Positions 9,985-18,146 are shown, counted from the first letter of the stretch. The stretch is 18,146 nucleotides of DNA from Cudoniella acicularis (GCA_013054445.1 JAAMPI010001181.1:1-18146), one strand, 5' to 3'. The notes: generated by a model from the letters alone, not told the origin. Made by a program: numbers and translations.

Positions 9985-10735
9985 ATGTTATTCTCAACCC
10001 CAACACCCCTCCTCATCGGGGCCCTCGCAACCCTCATCACCACCGTCCTCAGCAAGCCCACAACACGTCTACAACCAGGCAAAACCTCCCCCAGCATCTC
10101 CCTCACCGCCAACAGCAGCATGATCCTCGCCGGCCCCCTCCCTTACAACGAACTCATGATCACTGTTGCAGCCTTAAAAGTCACCGCCTCAAACTCAAAC
10201 TCCAACAGTTTAGAAGTCGGTGTGCAAAAAAGATCAACGAAAGATATAGGCGGTGTGACGCTTTGCGATGATGTGAATGGAGGCGGGAATTGCTATTATG
10301 GTGTTTATCCTTTGCGTGAGTTTTTGTTATTTTTTTTCTTTTGGTTTTGGGGTGGAGGGGAGGGGCAGTGGTAAGGGGATTAGGAGGAGGGAGGAAGGAA
10401 AGTGCGAAGGGAGATGCTAATGAGAATATTTTGTGTGGAAGAGGTGAATATCATTCCTGACCCGTATTGGGTGACTCGAATCTCGTCTACGAAACTAGAT
10501 GATGTGACGACTTGTTATTTTTCTGCGTGAGTCTTCCCCCCAACCCATATTTTTTTTTAGTAAAAAGGCAAATGATAGATGGGATATCTACAGGTATAAT
10601 TGTGAAGCCAACCTCCTTGGAGTCTGGATAGCTCCTCCTGGTGGAAATCTGCCGGATGGAGTTAATAAGAATTTGAATTGTGTTTGGTGTTTTCAGTCGT
10701 GTTATGTGCCGGGTATGCAGAAGAGGAAGGTGTAA
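9985..10735 (+). CDS. Small secreted cysteine-rich protein, beta/gamma-crystallin-like
   Basis: Exons are 9985-10315, 10442-10526 and 10594-10735, giving 185 aa. Intron 1 (126 bp) has donor GTGAGT and a CTAAT branch; intron 2 (67 bp) has donor GTGAGT and acceptor CAG. The alternative acceptors tested introduce stops. Residues 1-23 form a signal peptide (hydrophobic core LLIGALATLITTVL, cleavage near LS-K). A variable Ser/Asn-rich segment follows, with a KR pair at 82-83 that could be a Kex2 site. The C-terminal domain has seven Cys (94, 103, 135, 142, 168, 171, 175) and the pattern GGVTLCDD...GNCYYG...WVTRISS...TTCYFSAYNCE, which resembles the Greek-key strands of fungal beta/gamma-crystallin-like proteins. 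That fold is an inference from pattern only. It could be an effector or cell-surface protein; no enzyme motif is seen. Confidence 0.75.
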
Positions 10736-11077
10736 TGCAGTTGAGGTTTGAAGAGAGGGCTGTGTTGATTTGAGAGGGTTTGAAGGCTTTCATAGGAGAG
10801 GTGGTGGATATAAGGGGTTGATAATTGTAGTGATTATAATGTCTGTCTTCGCTATTTAAGCTTCTTTCTAATTACTGGCTATATTACTCTTCAGTAGGTT
10901 TAGCTATTCTATATCTTATATATAAATACTTTATTTATTTAGAATAAGAGTATAATAATAGCTTATCTTTATATAAGCTATACTAACCTCTAATATTTCA
11001 ATAGCTATTATAATAACTATAAATAGCCTAATTATAATAAGTACTATTTATATTATATTAAAAATTAACTAGATTTG
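10736..11077. other. 3' flank and CpG-free AT-rich DNA with a RIP-like look
   Basis: After the 3' flank of the secreted-protein gene, the stretch from about 10855 to 11077 is dominated by T and A, has no CG dinucleotide that I can find, and repeats words such as TAGCTA and ATAGC. This is what repeat-induced point mutation (CpA to TpA) leaves. The original element cannot be recognised. The LTR-like element starts right after it. Confidence 0.6.
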
Positions 11078-11108
11078 TGTTACGGCTCTGCAAAGGCACT
11101 AGGGGCCC

Positions 11109-11116
11109 TGACGTCA
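11109..11116. promoter_or_regulatory. CRE palindrome TGACGTCA in LTR copy 1
   Basis: This perfect 8-bp palindrome is the consensus for bZIP factors of the ATF/CREB type. It overlaps a CACGTG E-box at 11115-11120. The same palindrome sits at the matching place in the second copy (15633-15640). Confidence 0.5.
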
Positions 11117-11183
11117 CGTGGGGACGTATTTGCAAGAAGGTGCTGTATTATCGAAGAGACTAAGCTAAGGAGAGAAGAAGAGG

Positions 11184-11200
11184 TTCTCCCGGAGGGAGAA
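11184..11200 (+). other. Hairpin in LTR copy 1
   Basis: TTCTCCC pairs perfectly with GGGAGAA across a 3-nt loop (GGA). The matching site in copy 2 (15711-15723) also folds, but with changed base pairs. Confidence 0.6.
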
Positions 11201-11284
11201 GCTCTATTTAACTACACAAATAGCGCTAGTAAGCGAAGTAGTCCATAAGCGACTGCCCTGGATAGTGAGTCATTCGGTCAGTCG

Positions 11285-11348
11285 TCAAGTCATTGAATCG
11301 ACTATCGATCAGAAGGACAGGCTATTATCAAGTCATTGAATCGACTAT
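11285..11348 (+). repeat. 21-bp direct repeats inside LTR copy 1
   Basis: Two identical 21-bp units beginning TCAAGTCATTGAATCG occupy 11285-11305 and 11328-11348. A partial third (TCAAGTCAATCTAT) starts at 11351. Related but diverged units occur in copy 2 at about 15890-15950. Confidence 0.8.
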
Positions 11349-11390
11349 TATCAAGTCAATCTATCCTGGCGTCGAACTAGGTCTGTGACA

Positions 11391-11649
11391 ATAATCAAAT
11401 TAAAAAATATGTAAAATTTAAAAGAAATTAAATGATATGTTATAAAGATATAATTATTTAAAGTAGGAGGGTAGGTGAGCTAAGCGAGGTGGGCCACTAG
11501 GGGGGGTGGGGACTTAGGTTGATTGTTTCTCTTATCTTATTTCACTAAAACTAGACCTTCTTAATATTAGCTATCGAAGAGTACCTAACCTTATCGCAGC
11601 CTTAGTAGATATATCTCATAACACAATACAATTAAAACTCTTAGAAAAG
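11391..11649. other. AT-rich spacer with a G-rich patch; no gene seen
   Basis: The stretch at about 11391-11460 is very AT-rich and CpG-free. It is followed by a G-rich patch (about 11466-11518) and then the 3' flank of the F-box gene. No open frame is supported. Confidence 0.5.
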
Positions 11650-13094
11650 CTAAGCGACTCCCCGGCGAGGTGTTCCGTACTCTCTCCGCCGCTGTCGCAC
11701 ATATTCCATCGTTGCAAGAGAATCTTGACTAGCGCCCTGCGCAGAATGATAGGAGATTTGCTGCTTGGCCTCAGCGCCCGCCCTCTCCAGTGTGTCACTA
11801 CCGACCGGGCCAATTAACGGCGGGAACTGGTAATGTCCAGGCCCATCAAAATATACTCTCAATCCCAGCTCAATTAGTTCATTGAAATATAATTCTTCCA
11901 TGTTTGCAGTGTCGCTAGTGCAGTAATCGAAGATGGATGTAAACGTTCCTGAAGACATGGTTACGTTGTGCATATATAATTTGCAGACGCCTGTTCTCTC
12001 AATGAACGCGAGTAAGTCTTTTTCTGTAACCTGAAGCCCGCGAAGCTCTATCCGCTTCAAGTTTGGTGGTGTGTCCATTTCAGCTACGCGCCGGAACAGT
12101 CTTTCATAATGCAAGTCAGCTTGTGCAAGTATGCCTGTGCTGAGGCGATACTGATGCATTTCGAGCTCTTGTAGTTGGTTTGTGAGCTGTAAAAGCTTCG
12201 CAAGGCCAATAAAGTTGCCCTCGTCTGCCGCCTCTGCTCTGATATTATAAATTGATCTTACATCATCAGATACAGCCCAGTCTATCTCCTCAGCTGGGTC
12301 ATAGGATCGCTCGGCATCGTGTTTTGAATTGAAGATAACTTTGTCTGAAAAGCTGACTGACAGTGACTTTAAGGATACAAACGAAATGGCGAGTCCTTTG
12401 TTTTTGAAATCGATGCTTCCAAGCTCATTACAAGCCAGGCTGCAGCGCTGCAACCGGCGATCGTTGAATATACTGAGCTTCTCAATTGGCAGATTGCTTG
12501 CAGCCAACGAGCGTAAACTTGTATGAAATGTGTCGGCTGCACACTGCCAGATGAACCTCCAACTGCCACCAGCAAGAGGTGGGAGTCTTTGCTCGGCATC
12601 GCCGCGATATACTGTGACCTCCAGGGACAGTGAGAGCAGCTTTCCAGTCTTACTGTTCGCCACAATGTTGCAGAAGGCTTCGCGAGCAATCTTACATCAG
12701 TTCCAGATTTATGCAATTGTACAAAATCGGTCTGTCGCCGCTGAAGAATTTCCATGTCCTGTTGAGCTTTGGTCTTATTTCTATGGGTCTTCGAATTTTC
12801 TTTTTCTTTTAGAATCGACTCGAGCGCCTTCGTGTTGATCACAACGCCGACCAACACCAGGTGCTGGAGAAGGCATCCTAGCCAGCCAGGTTGTGTCATA
12901 TTAACCAACGCCTGAAGAGCACTGCCAGTAATGTCAATATGCTTCAAGCGAAAGTAAGACTTGAAATGATCCTGCGTGGTTTTCGTAGCTAGGGTTCGAC
13001 TACTCTGTCGAAGACTGCAAATGTCGCGCAACACCAACAGGACGACGATGCTCTCAATGACCTCATTCGGGCAACCCTCTAAACTCGATGACAT
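11650..13094 (-). CDS. F-box protein, coding frame broken by one base or bridged by a short intron
   Basis: F-box proteins recruit targets to SCF ubiquitin ligases. The F-box lies at residues 5-50 after the ATG at 13094 (LEGCPNEVIESIVVLLVLRD... to ...FRLKHIDIT). An in-frame ATG at 13241 would add 49 Ser/Arg-rich residues, but the shorter start puts the F-box at the N-terminus as usual. The first frame runs coherently to about 12684, and a second frame, offset by one base, continues to the TAG at 11650-11652 with sensible text (FCNIVANSKTGKLLSLSLEV, then LRR-like helix/strand text such as NLKRIELRGLQVTEKDLLAF). Either one base is missing near 12680-12684, making a pseudogene, or a 47-bp intron (12649-12695, donor GTAAGA, acceptor TAAG) joins 13094-12696 to 12648-11650, giving 465 aa. 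No strong branch site is seen in that interval. The substrate is unknown. Confidence 0.7.
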
Positions 13095-15259
13095 GACGAA
13101 GATGGAGGACTCAGCCAGAAGCCAAGGTGAAGGCGAATGCGAGTACGAGTGTGATCGAATGGAAGACGAGGATGCAATAAGCCTCCTCTTTCGGATCTGG
13201 CTTGAGTGTCGAAGGAGTAAGATCTTACGACGCCCGGACATCCAATTGCGATGCAGTCCTGCGTGCGGGGTGATAATTCAGAGCTAAAATGCTCTGGGTC
13301 TAGTGTCTCGCTTAACGGGTAACCAAGTATAAAGGGGGTATCTCATGGAACAGGCGTTGACAATCCCTCCAAAAATATTTTCTTGACTATTGCCCGATAT
13401 TGTTACGCCACCGCCGCGCTAGCCTCTTTCGGCCTGACCATATGCTAGCGCATCGGCTTATAAGCCCTGTTTGCTCCTGTATTTGTTTCTCCTCCTTCTA
13501 AAATACACACAAATCAGCCACAAAACCAGCCTCTTGTCCACTTCGTGACAGATATCAACAGATCTTAACCAGAAAGCAGCAACTCAACCGAAGTACACGC
13601 AGATGTACGGTAATTTTCAAGATGCCTGGGAACAGAGTAGACATACCAGCAGTCAATCCGCGACTTGCGACCTCTTTAAAAGTGTCACGCGCAAAATTCT
13701 ACCCTGATGTAGAAAATGACCAACAAGTCCTGGTGTATGTTTCCTGAAATTCTTTGGGAAGGAATCCCGGACATCAATTTAACCCTTCAACCAACCCGTT
13801 TAGTTGAGCCATTATGGCGGCATTTTTGGGATATTGTAACCGACAAAAGGATCAAATGCATATGAGGGGCAGGGAAACATGTAGAGATAAGCTTGGTTTG
13901 ACGTACTGCCAACCCAATACGGTAGATAACAATGCGCTGGTATGCTAATATCTTTGTAGGGCGATGATTTCTTTCCTTGGCGTATTCACCGAGTAGTTCA
14001 TTCTATTGGCAATAGAAACAAGTTCTCGGCGGCTAATTACCATTGCTGCCTAGCATGCAATTCCATAGGCGATGCGCCGATAATTATCTGCATTAAAAGG
14101 CAGTCCGAAAAGTCTATATGTCACAAATGTAGATTACAGTCGTTACTGAGGCATTTATTAATTCGTGGTGCCGTGCTTTCCAAGGTTTAATAGAAGTGAT
14201 TTAATAGTATAGTAGAAATGCTAGAGGGGTTTTATGTGAGGACAATTATTCAAGAGATATAATATACGTGCTTTGTTATTTAATTTAGAAGATTGTGGGT
14301 GTCCGAGTGGCTTTAAGGGGCTTTGCTTGGGGCTTGGCGGGCTTCAGGGCACGTTTTAGTGGACACGCATTATAACTTAGCGACTAGCACATTGCAAATT
14401 AGGCCCCGCGTCGTATTTTTATGCGAAAACACTTCACGAATATAGAATTGTAACAAATTATTTCTGAATATAATTAACCCTATTTATCTCACATGCTTTC
14501 AACGTATTATTTGCCCAAATGAAAGTTGGTTCCGTGTTGTAGAAAGTGTTCAAACTTTGAAGTGATTTATATGTGTCAATACGCTGGCCTGAAACAGTAA
14601 TATTATGAAGTTTGAGGATTTTCTTAAATAGACAGTAACCTTTCCTGTATATATAACCGTATTATCCTAAACAAAAAAGACACAAAAATATAAGATAACC
14701 GTGTTGATAGGAGTCCTTCAAACCCGAACTCTCTTTTCCCTCAAGCGTTCTTCTAATTTTAAAGAGAATTCCATGTTCATGACAGACCACGAGCGACCAA
14801 CTTTTCCTCTCCCATACGGTGGGAATATTGTCATTAAACTAATAAGTGCACTACAAAGTAAAAATTGGCTAAGCGCAGCCAAAACAATGTCCCTTCTGAT
14901 TGTATTTAACGGGAGACTAATTTCATTCGGATTCTTTATATTTGGCTAAAATATTCAAGCACATATTTAGGTTATTACACCTCTAAAGGGAATTTGATTA
15001 CTTATATAATCTAGAATTTATATGTTCTACGGAAGTTGCGAGTGTGAATTGTGGGTGCAACCACGTGACCTGCGTCATATCGTGCCCCTCAGCTCTATTC
15101 GCTAAGCATATGCTCTAAAGAAAACTCCTTAAGAACAATGGTATTGTTTGTTTATCTTACCTCGATCCGGTGTATTGCCACGCGGGTCTTCTATAGGTTT
15201 TCATCTAACAGGAAACCTTTGATACAGAGAGCCCCCTAGAGCCACTGTTCCTCCGTCCA

Positions 15260-15278
15260 CCCCCCCCCCCCCCCCCCC
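15260..15278. repeat. Homopolymer C19
   Basis: Nineteen consecutive C residues lie in otherwise degenerate DNA. The length is unstable in sequencing, so the exact count may be wrong. Confidence 0.9.
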
Positions 15279-15299
15279 TGGCCTCCGAACTCCCTTCTG

Positions 15300-15462
15300 G
15301 TAGGGCTCACCCTCCTACCGTACTAACAGTCCTTCTTCTAGGTGAAGCTTAGAAGCGAACACTCTAGTTATCTCTTCCCTCAGGATAAAAACCTCCTTCT
15401 TCCTCTCTTCCGCTTTCGCGGTCTTGTCTATAGTTCCCAGCTGCCTATAAGTACTTTTTAAT
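15300..15462 (-). pseudogene. Possible eroded coding relic, perhaps of a transposon
   Basis: One minus-strand frame reads a basic, helical segment of about 50 codons (for example DKTAKAERKKEVFILREEI) bounded by TAG codons. Upstream in the same frame there are further TAA and TAG codons within otherwise protein-like text, a pattern expected when RIP turns CAA and CAG (Gln) codons into stops. The Lys/Arg-rich helix recalls the tail of pogo/Fot1-type transposases, but I cannot identify it. It directly precedes the second LTR-like copy. Confidence 0.2.
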
Positions 15463-15632
15463 TCCTACGATAGCGTGATTGATCCACTGCGTACCGGTAA
15501 CTCTGTTGCGTTGGGCTATTTTTCTTTTTACGCACCTCCTCTTTTTAAGGCCTTGAGGGTGGCTGCCTATTAGAAAAGCGCTGGCAGGCTCTTATTAATC
15601 CCTGTTACAGCTCTGCAAAGGCACGAGGGCCC

Positions 15633-15640
15633 TGACGTCA
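15633..15640. promoter_or_regulatory. CRE palindrome TGACGTCA in LTR copy 2
   Basis: This site is identical to that in copy 1, about 30 bp from the element's left end. Here the overlapping E-box is lost, because CACGTG has become CACGTA. Confidence 0.5.
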
Positions 15641-15710
15641 CGTAGGGACGTATTTGCAAGAAGTGCTATATTACGAAGAAACTAAGCTAAGGAGAGAAGA
15701 AGGAGAGGTA

Positions 15711-15723
15711 GCCCCGAAGGGGC
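15711..15723 (+). other. Hairpin in LTR copy 2
   Basis: GCCCC pairs with GGGGC across a GAA loop, at the place where copy 1 has CTCCC-GGA-GGGAG. Two base pairs differ between the copies on both sides of the stem. Confidence 0.55.
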
Positions 15724-15980
15724 CTTATATACAGGAGGTGAGTGCTGGCAAGCGAGGGCACGTGATAAGGGGTCAGGGGCTGCGTCGCAGCCTCCTGTCG
15801 CATATAGCGCCACACTGTCTGAGTCTCCTTAGTCGCAGGACTGTGCGTTAAACCAGGTCTGTGACAATAGTAAGTCATTCGGTCAGTCGTTAAGTCATTG
15901 AATCGATGAGCGTCGAATCAAGTCATTGAGTTGACTATTATCAAGTCAATCTAGCCTAGTGTCGAACTAGGTCTGTGACA

Positions 15981-16453
15981 ATATAGGGGCACGGACTTAA
16001 GTCAAATATAATAACAGATGTTTCGAATGTCTCTATTAGGATTCCGAAATCGAATTACATGTCTTTAAGCGCTGCAGTCCGCCGTTAGTTCCCAAAGCCA
16101 TGACAACTATAAGAGCGAACACTCGCTTCTTTTAACCTGGGGCCGAGGGAACACTCCTAAATTTCTTAACAGCTACCGAACTTTTTAGAAAAAAGAAGAA
16201 GAAAGGAGGCCGATACTATGATTATATACTCTAAAATTTCTATATTTGTATGTCAATTACTATTTATTCAGTAGGGCGGCCAAACGTTAAAGTGTTCTTC
16301 GTTCCTTTACCTAATTTTCTCCTTAGACAAATTAAAGAAGTGAGAGTGTAATTCTAGGAGGACACGACTTTATCCACGCTACCCAAGTATTCCATCCCTA
16401 TTGAATCATTCGAGGAACTTGAGATCATCCTAATATCACTCCAATACCACTTT
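15981..16453. other. Intergenic between LTR copy 2 and the beta-helix gene; nothing recognised
   Basis: This is mixed-composition DNA that includes a purine-rich stretch (about 16188-16210) and the 3' flank of the beta-helix gene. No ORF, RNA gene or repeat was supported. Confidence 0.5.
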
Positions 16454-17882
16454 TCAGGATGGAATAGCTTTCCCACCCCCCACCAAAGCAATAGTCTTGC
16501 CTCCCAAATATCTATTCAAACCTGCGCTAGCGTTGTAATAGATATTGAAACCTTGGCTATTGATATTCGACAATGTCGCATCTTCGTTCGTGAAGTTTTG
16601 CAGTATCGTCGACTTGGTCAATTTCCAGCTTGATGTACGGTCGAGATGGACATCGAAATACCCATTTCCATATCCAGAATATGCAGCTCCAGTCCAAGAA
16701 CTATAAGATGCCAGAGACCAGCTGATCAAACTCGAGTTGTAGGCAACAAGGTCGCCATTAAGAGTAGACTCCTCGACTTTGACGTAGACCTCGGCAGGAA
16801 GGAGGTTCGAATTGTCCAAGTATGAGGCATAGTAGTCGAAGTCTTGTGTAATTTGTGAGTAGTTGGCGACTACCAGAATGCCGCTCGCCGTCACCAGTTC
16901 CGTATCATACAAGGAAACGTCAATGATAGTGTTTCCAAACCAGAGGCCAGGCATAGTCTCTCCGAGGGTAGTGATCTTCGAGTTTTTCAGAGACAAGATA
17001 GCCCCGGATGTGCGAAACATGGAGGAGAAAATAGCGACGCCACCGAGGAGTCCAGCAGTTGTCTCGCAATTGGTGAGATACGCTTTCTGAGTGCCGTCCA
17101 TGAAGATAGTTGGTCCTTGCTCAGAAACCGCGACGACATTATCGGCATAGATTTCCCCAAGAGCATAGAAAGTCGCGCTGCCAATCCCGGTGGTATAGGC
17201 AACCGAATCAGAAACATGAATGTATCCAGCAGGGCTGTCTCCTGAAAATGCGGATGACCGCCTTCCGCCAGAGAAATGTTGAACATTGGAGACATAAGCC
17301 GTTCCGTTTCCAGATGCGTAGACACCGTGTGAGACAGGGCCAGAGCTATATAGCCAACTGTTTTTTACGTGCACGACGCTGTCGGTTCCATAGACGTAAA
17401 CATTCGCCGCTCCATTGTGTACAGTAACGTTCACATTGTCGAGATAGGCAGTTGATGCATTTGCCTTGGCATAGACATTAGCACAGTTCCACTTCAGAAG
17501 AAGGTATTGAACTCACAACGTTTACCGCGGCATTGAATCCGTAGAAACTTGACCAGAGCAGATTCGAAGCATAACCAGACTTTGTAATATCGACAAAAGA
17601 TAAGCTTAGCTCAGCTTTGTTGGCGACCACAATCACAGACGTGTCATTAAGAGATGTTGAGAAACTTCTGTGACTGATCGACGTAGAGTTCGACTCAAAC
17701 TCGTAAGCTGCGGGGAGATTTTCTGGCTGAACACTGATGAAGGGCACATTGTAATCGGGAATGATAGCATTGTCGGCAGCCCAAAGAATTGGTGAGATGA
17801 TATCCGAAGGGTCTGAGACCGTGACCTTTGCGAGCGAAACGCTAGCTAGGGAGATAACACAGACGCTTGATAAGAGAAACAT
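16454..17882 (-). CDS. Secreted beta-helix-type protein (pectin-lyase-like fold)
   Basis: Exons are 17882-17517 and 17464-16454, giving 458 aa. The 52-bp intron (17465-17516) has donor GTGAGT, a GCTAATG branch and acceptor AAG, and is phase 0. Residues 1-18 are a signal peptide (MFLLSSVCVISLASVSLA). The mature protein is rich in Asn, Ser, Thr, Gly and Tyr. From about residue 123 it shows strand-turn units about 25 residues apart: TAYLDNVNVTVHNG, VVHVKNSWLYSSG, TAYVSNVQHFSGG, YIHVSDSVAYTTG, KAYLTNCETTAG, ILSLKNSKITTLG. This is the signature of a right-handed parallel beta-helix. Several N-glycosylation sequons are present. I see no pectate lyase or polygalacturonase catalytic motif, so the enzyme activity is unknown; an adhesin or cell-wall role is equally possible. 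A TATA box lies upstream. Confidence 0.82.
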
Positions 17883-18146
17883 CTCGAGAAGTGTTGTCAG
17901 AATCGAGTCCGAATAGTCACTTGGGTCAATCTTGGTACTGCTGGATTTTATGAGCTAGACTTCTTAACCAGTCTTTATAGCTTCTCGTCTGAATTACTAG
18001 TGGGGATTTCCCCTCGGCTCCACTATCATAACTAGCTAAGAAACAAAATAATATGCAGCGGCATTGTAAGGTCGTCAAATCATGAACGGAGAAATTTGTT
18101 TAATGGCTCCAACCGGCAAGGAATCATCCGCGCAAGCTGACGACGC
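17883..18146. promoter_or_regulatory. Promoter region of the beta-helix gene
   Basis: On the minus strand a TATAAAG box at 17973-17979 lies 91-97 bp upstream of the ATG, the usual fungal spacing. The rest up to the window edge has no supported gene. Confidence 0.55.

Larger units (their letters stand above)
11078..11390 (+). mobile_element. LTR-like element, copy 1 (probable solo LTR)
   Basis: The element starts TGTTACGG and ends CTGTGACA, giving TG...CA termini with a short imperfect inverted repeat (TGTYAC/GTGACA), as in LTRs of Ty3-type retrotransposons. It shares about the first 100 bp and the last 50-100 bp with the copy at 15603-15980; the middle is diverged. It contains TGACGTCA, a hairpin, and two perfect 21-bp direct repeats. 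No gag-pol is adjacent. The 5-bp flanks (ATTTG and ATAAT) do not form a target-site duplication, so boundaries are uncertain. Unlike its neighbours it retains CpG. A non-autonomous short element is the alternative. Confidence 0.6.
13242..15602. other. Long intergenic region with degenerate DNA; no intact gene
   Basis: It begins with the upstream region of the F-box gene. A 12-bp palindrome GGCTTATAAGCC (13455-13466) followed by CT-rich DNA looks like a promoter, but only two overlapping ORFs of 34 and 41 codons follow (13603-13747) and no convincing splice model extends them. From about 14100 to 15050 the DNA is AT-rich and without meaningful frames. A short GC-rich island with G-runs (14317-14349) and a C19 tract interrupt it. 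The last part (15300-15602) may be an eroded coding relic. Confidence 0.5.
15603..15980 (+). mobile_element. LTR-like element, copy 2
   Basis: It begins TGTTACAG and ends CTGTGACA, in the same orientation as copy 1, 4.2 kb away. The first 100 bp align with copy 1, with four G-to-A differences (A in this copy) and a few single-base indels. The terminal motif AGGTCTGTGACAATA also occurs inside, ending at 15866, so the true element may be 264 bp (15603-15866) followed by a 114-bp duplicated tail. It carries TGACGTCA (15633-15640), a hairpin (15711-15723) and a longer hairpin GGCTGCG-T-CGCAGCC (15778-15792). The 5-bp flanks ATCCC and ATATA do not match, so no target duplication is visible. Confidence 0.6.

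Noticed and set aside
13603..13747. Two overlapping small ORFs (34 and 41 codons) after a promoter-like palindrome and CT-rich DNA
   Set aside because: I tried joining the second ORF over a GTATGT donor at 13735 to the acceptor TAG at 13801-13803, but the result hits a stop at once. No longer protein emerges.
14299..14366. tRNA-like stretch (GTCCGAGTGG resembles a Ser/Leu A-box) within a GTGTCC/GGACAC inverted repeat
   Set aside because: There is no B-box (GGTTCGA-type), and the stems do not make a cloverleaf. It may be a chance match or a distant SINE relic. The G-runs inside have loops of 5-8 nt, too long for a strong quadruplex claim.
14701..14949. 82-codon plus-strand frame in AT-rich DNA
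   Set aside because: It begins with GTG, has no recognisable family, and sits in degenerate DNA.
11391..15602. A complete LTR retrotransposon with the two copies as its 5' and 3' LTRs
   Set aside because: No gag or pol text, no polypurine tract before the right copy and no matching target duplication. The two copies are also too different to be a recent pair.
15654..15851. 65-codon plus-strand frame inside LTR-like copy 2
   Set aside because: It lies wholly within the element's non-coding terminal repeat, and the frame is not kept in copy 1.

Overview
The window looks like nuclear DNA of a filamentous ascomycete (Pezizomycotina; Leotiomycetes is my guess, not shown). The reasons are short GT-AG introns of 44-126 bp with CTAAC/CTAAT-type branch sites, a euascomycete-style MSH6, small secreted proteins, an F-box protein of a type common in these fungi, and AT-rich, CpG-free tracts that look like RIP-mutated DNA. 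About 18 kb holds four well supported protein genes, one damaged or newly spliced F-box gene, and a probable 3' fragment of another gene at the left edge.

Left part (1-7932) is ordinary gene-dense DNA. A reading frame open from the window edge ends at 162 (+). Tail-to-tail with it lies the mismatch-repair gene MSH6 (1038-4911, minus, 3 exons, 1258 aa), with three MluI-cell-cycle-box cores just upstream. Next is an intronless 722-aa protein of unknown function (5764-7932, minus) carrying a two-copy internal repeat and a G-quadruplex motif.

The middle (7933-11077) is a 2-kb intergenic region with simple repeats, then a 3-exon gene for a 185-aa secreted cysteine-rich protein that resembles a beta/gamma-crystallin fold (9985-10735, plus).

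The right part is accessory in character. RIP-like AT-rich DNA, two same-orientation LTR-like elements (11078-11390 and 15603-15980) and degenerate DNA surround the F-box gene (11650-13094, minus), whose two coding frames are offset by one base. The last gene (16454-17882, minus, 2 exons, 458 aa) encodes a secreted beta-helix-type protein with a TATA box upstream.

The genes do not form an obvious pathway: MSH6 is housekeeping, while the two secreted proteins and the F-box gene lie near repeats, as accessory genes often do in plant-associated fungi. I found no CRISPR, rRNA, tRNA or convincing gene cluster. The most interesting signals are the F-box frame break with a possible rescue intron, the covarying hairpin and shared cAMP-response-type palindrome in the two LTR-like copies, and the duplicated motif module in the 722-aa protein.
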